This document shows positions 45,660 through 50,000 of a stretch of 50,000 bases of DNA, one piece after another. The position numbers were made by a program, and so were the translations under genes. The stretch comes from Glandiceps talaboti (taxonomy: Eukaryota > Hemichordata > Enteropneusta > Spengelidae): positions 9,320,001-9,370,000 of the forward strand of contig NC_135566.1 in the NCBI RefSeq assembly GCF_964340395.1, given 5' to 3'. Under the pieces are notes generated by a model. The model saw only the letters and a list, made by a program, of their open reading frames with translations. It did not search any database and was not told the origin of the DNA. Each line of letters begins with the position of its first letter. Position 1 is the first letter of the stretch.

Positions 45660-46164
45660 GAACGCTATCCAGAATAAACTCAACCCGCGCTTCTGTTGTA
45701 ACGCCCATTGTGATGTTTCCTTAGTGACGTTTTAAACTGCAAGCCGCTGTAGATCCAAGTTGACCACCCCTCGCCAATAAATAGTTTGACCCACGTGTTT
45801 CCATTCTTCTCGCAGCACATACATTTTCGTCGGACGAATTCACACTTGAAAGTAAAGCAAGGGATTGAGAACACCAACGCGGGTGTACTCTCGTCGAAAG
45901 TATACCACCACGTTGAGGAATACCCAGCAAACCGTCTTGTTGAATCGTACGGAAGATAATTTTATCGTGGTCTAACGGGACGATGAGTATTTTGTCTGAT
46001 TGCCAACAGCTGCGAGAGAGTAGTTAACAGTTAAACAGTTAGTAGTCGAGATTGATCGATATAATTATAGAAGTAGCAGTGTAGTCAACTGTTCGATGGG
46101 GAACCGGTAACACAACCTGACGTGAACAATTCTGTGTGTCCGGGACAAGAAGATTCGACGTACA
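45660..46164 (+). promoter_or_regulatory. Candidate promoter/5' UTR of the third gene
   Basis: Slightly richer in CG dinucleotides than the surroundings and directly upstream of the start codon at 46165. An AT-rich tataattata sequence lies near 46059-46068. Transcription start cannot be placed from sequence. Confidence 0.3.
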
Positions 46165-46261
46165 ATGTCAAATATCGTTCAAGTAGTGTCATTGTCCAAG
46201 ATATTGTCAGCTGTTACCCTGTTGGTTGCCTTGCTGTTGATGCAGCACAACACAGTCCCAG
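46165..46261 (+). CDS. First coding exon of a secreted or membrane protein (3' incomplete)
   Basis: ATG at 46165 has A at -3. The 97-nt exon encodes a polar start, a hydrophobic core (LSAVTLLVALLLM) and a short polar end (QHNTVPG), the layout of a cleavable signal peptide or signal anchor. It ends in phase 1 at a good donor (cca g|gtaatc), the usual phase after signal-peptide exons in animal secreted proteins. The following exon is not in the window, so the mature protein cannot be named. Confidence 0.6.

Positions 46262-50000
<3,739 letters not shown>

Overview
This is eukaryotic, animal DNA. Genes are split into many short exons (about 80-290 nt) by AT-rich introns of about 110-1100 nt with canonical GT/AG borders. 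Microsatellites are dense and there are several small inverted-repeat transposons. The proteins (apple, fibronectin-III-like, cadherin-like and EGF modules; an animal-type membrane gamma-glutamyltransferase) point to a marine invertebrate. A non-vertebrate deuterostome such as a hemichordate or lancelet fits best, but the species is an inference I cannot settle from the sequence.

Region 1-27,949 (+ strand): the 3' part of one very large gene. I traced 52 coding exons by hand. Their splice phases all agree and join into one uninterrupted frame of 3,402 codons plus TAG; the 5' end lies off the window. In order the protein has: an N-terminal block with a PAN/apple-like cysteine module; about 17 divergent fibronectin-III-like repeats; a distinct insert with a cysteine cluster, a Thr-rich linker and a beta-sandwich-like stretch; unassigned membrane-proximal domains; an RSKR furin-type site; two cadherin-like (Ig-fold) units; two EGF-like modules; one transmembrane helix; and an acidic cytoplasmic tail of about 152 residues. 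I do not recognise a named gene for it.

Region 27,950-30,875: convergent intergenic space. It holds a TA-flanked MITE 76 nt after the stop codon of the first gene, a second repeat bounded by poly-G and poly-C, and a 284-bp pentanucleotide array.

Region 30,876-39,182 (- strand): a complete 12-exon gene for a gamma-glutamyltransferase (589 aa): type II membrane anchor, catalytic Thr401, C-terminal small subunit of 189 residues. It has an unusual Asp-to-Ser change at a gamma-glutamyl binding position. One of its introns carries a second, minisatellite-expanded copy of the MITE.

Region 39,183-46,164: mostly non-coding, with long simple repeats, a foldback element with arms of about 140-160 bp, and one weak orphan exon candidate. 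At 46,165 a third gene starts on the + strand: a 97-nt first coding exon encoding a signal-peptide-like sequence. The rest of the window (46,262-50,000) appears to be its first intron. The first gene and the transferase are convergent, and the transferase and the third gene are divergent. No functional link between the three genes is visible.
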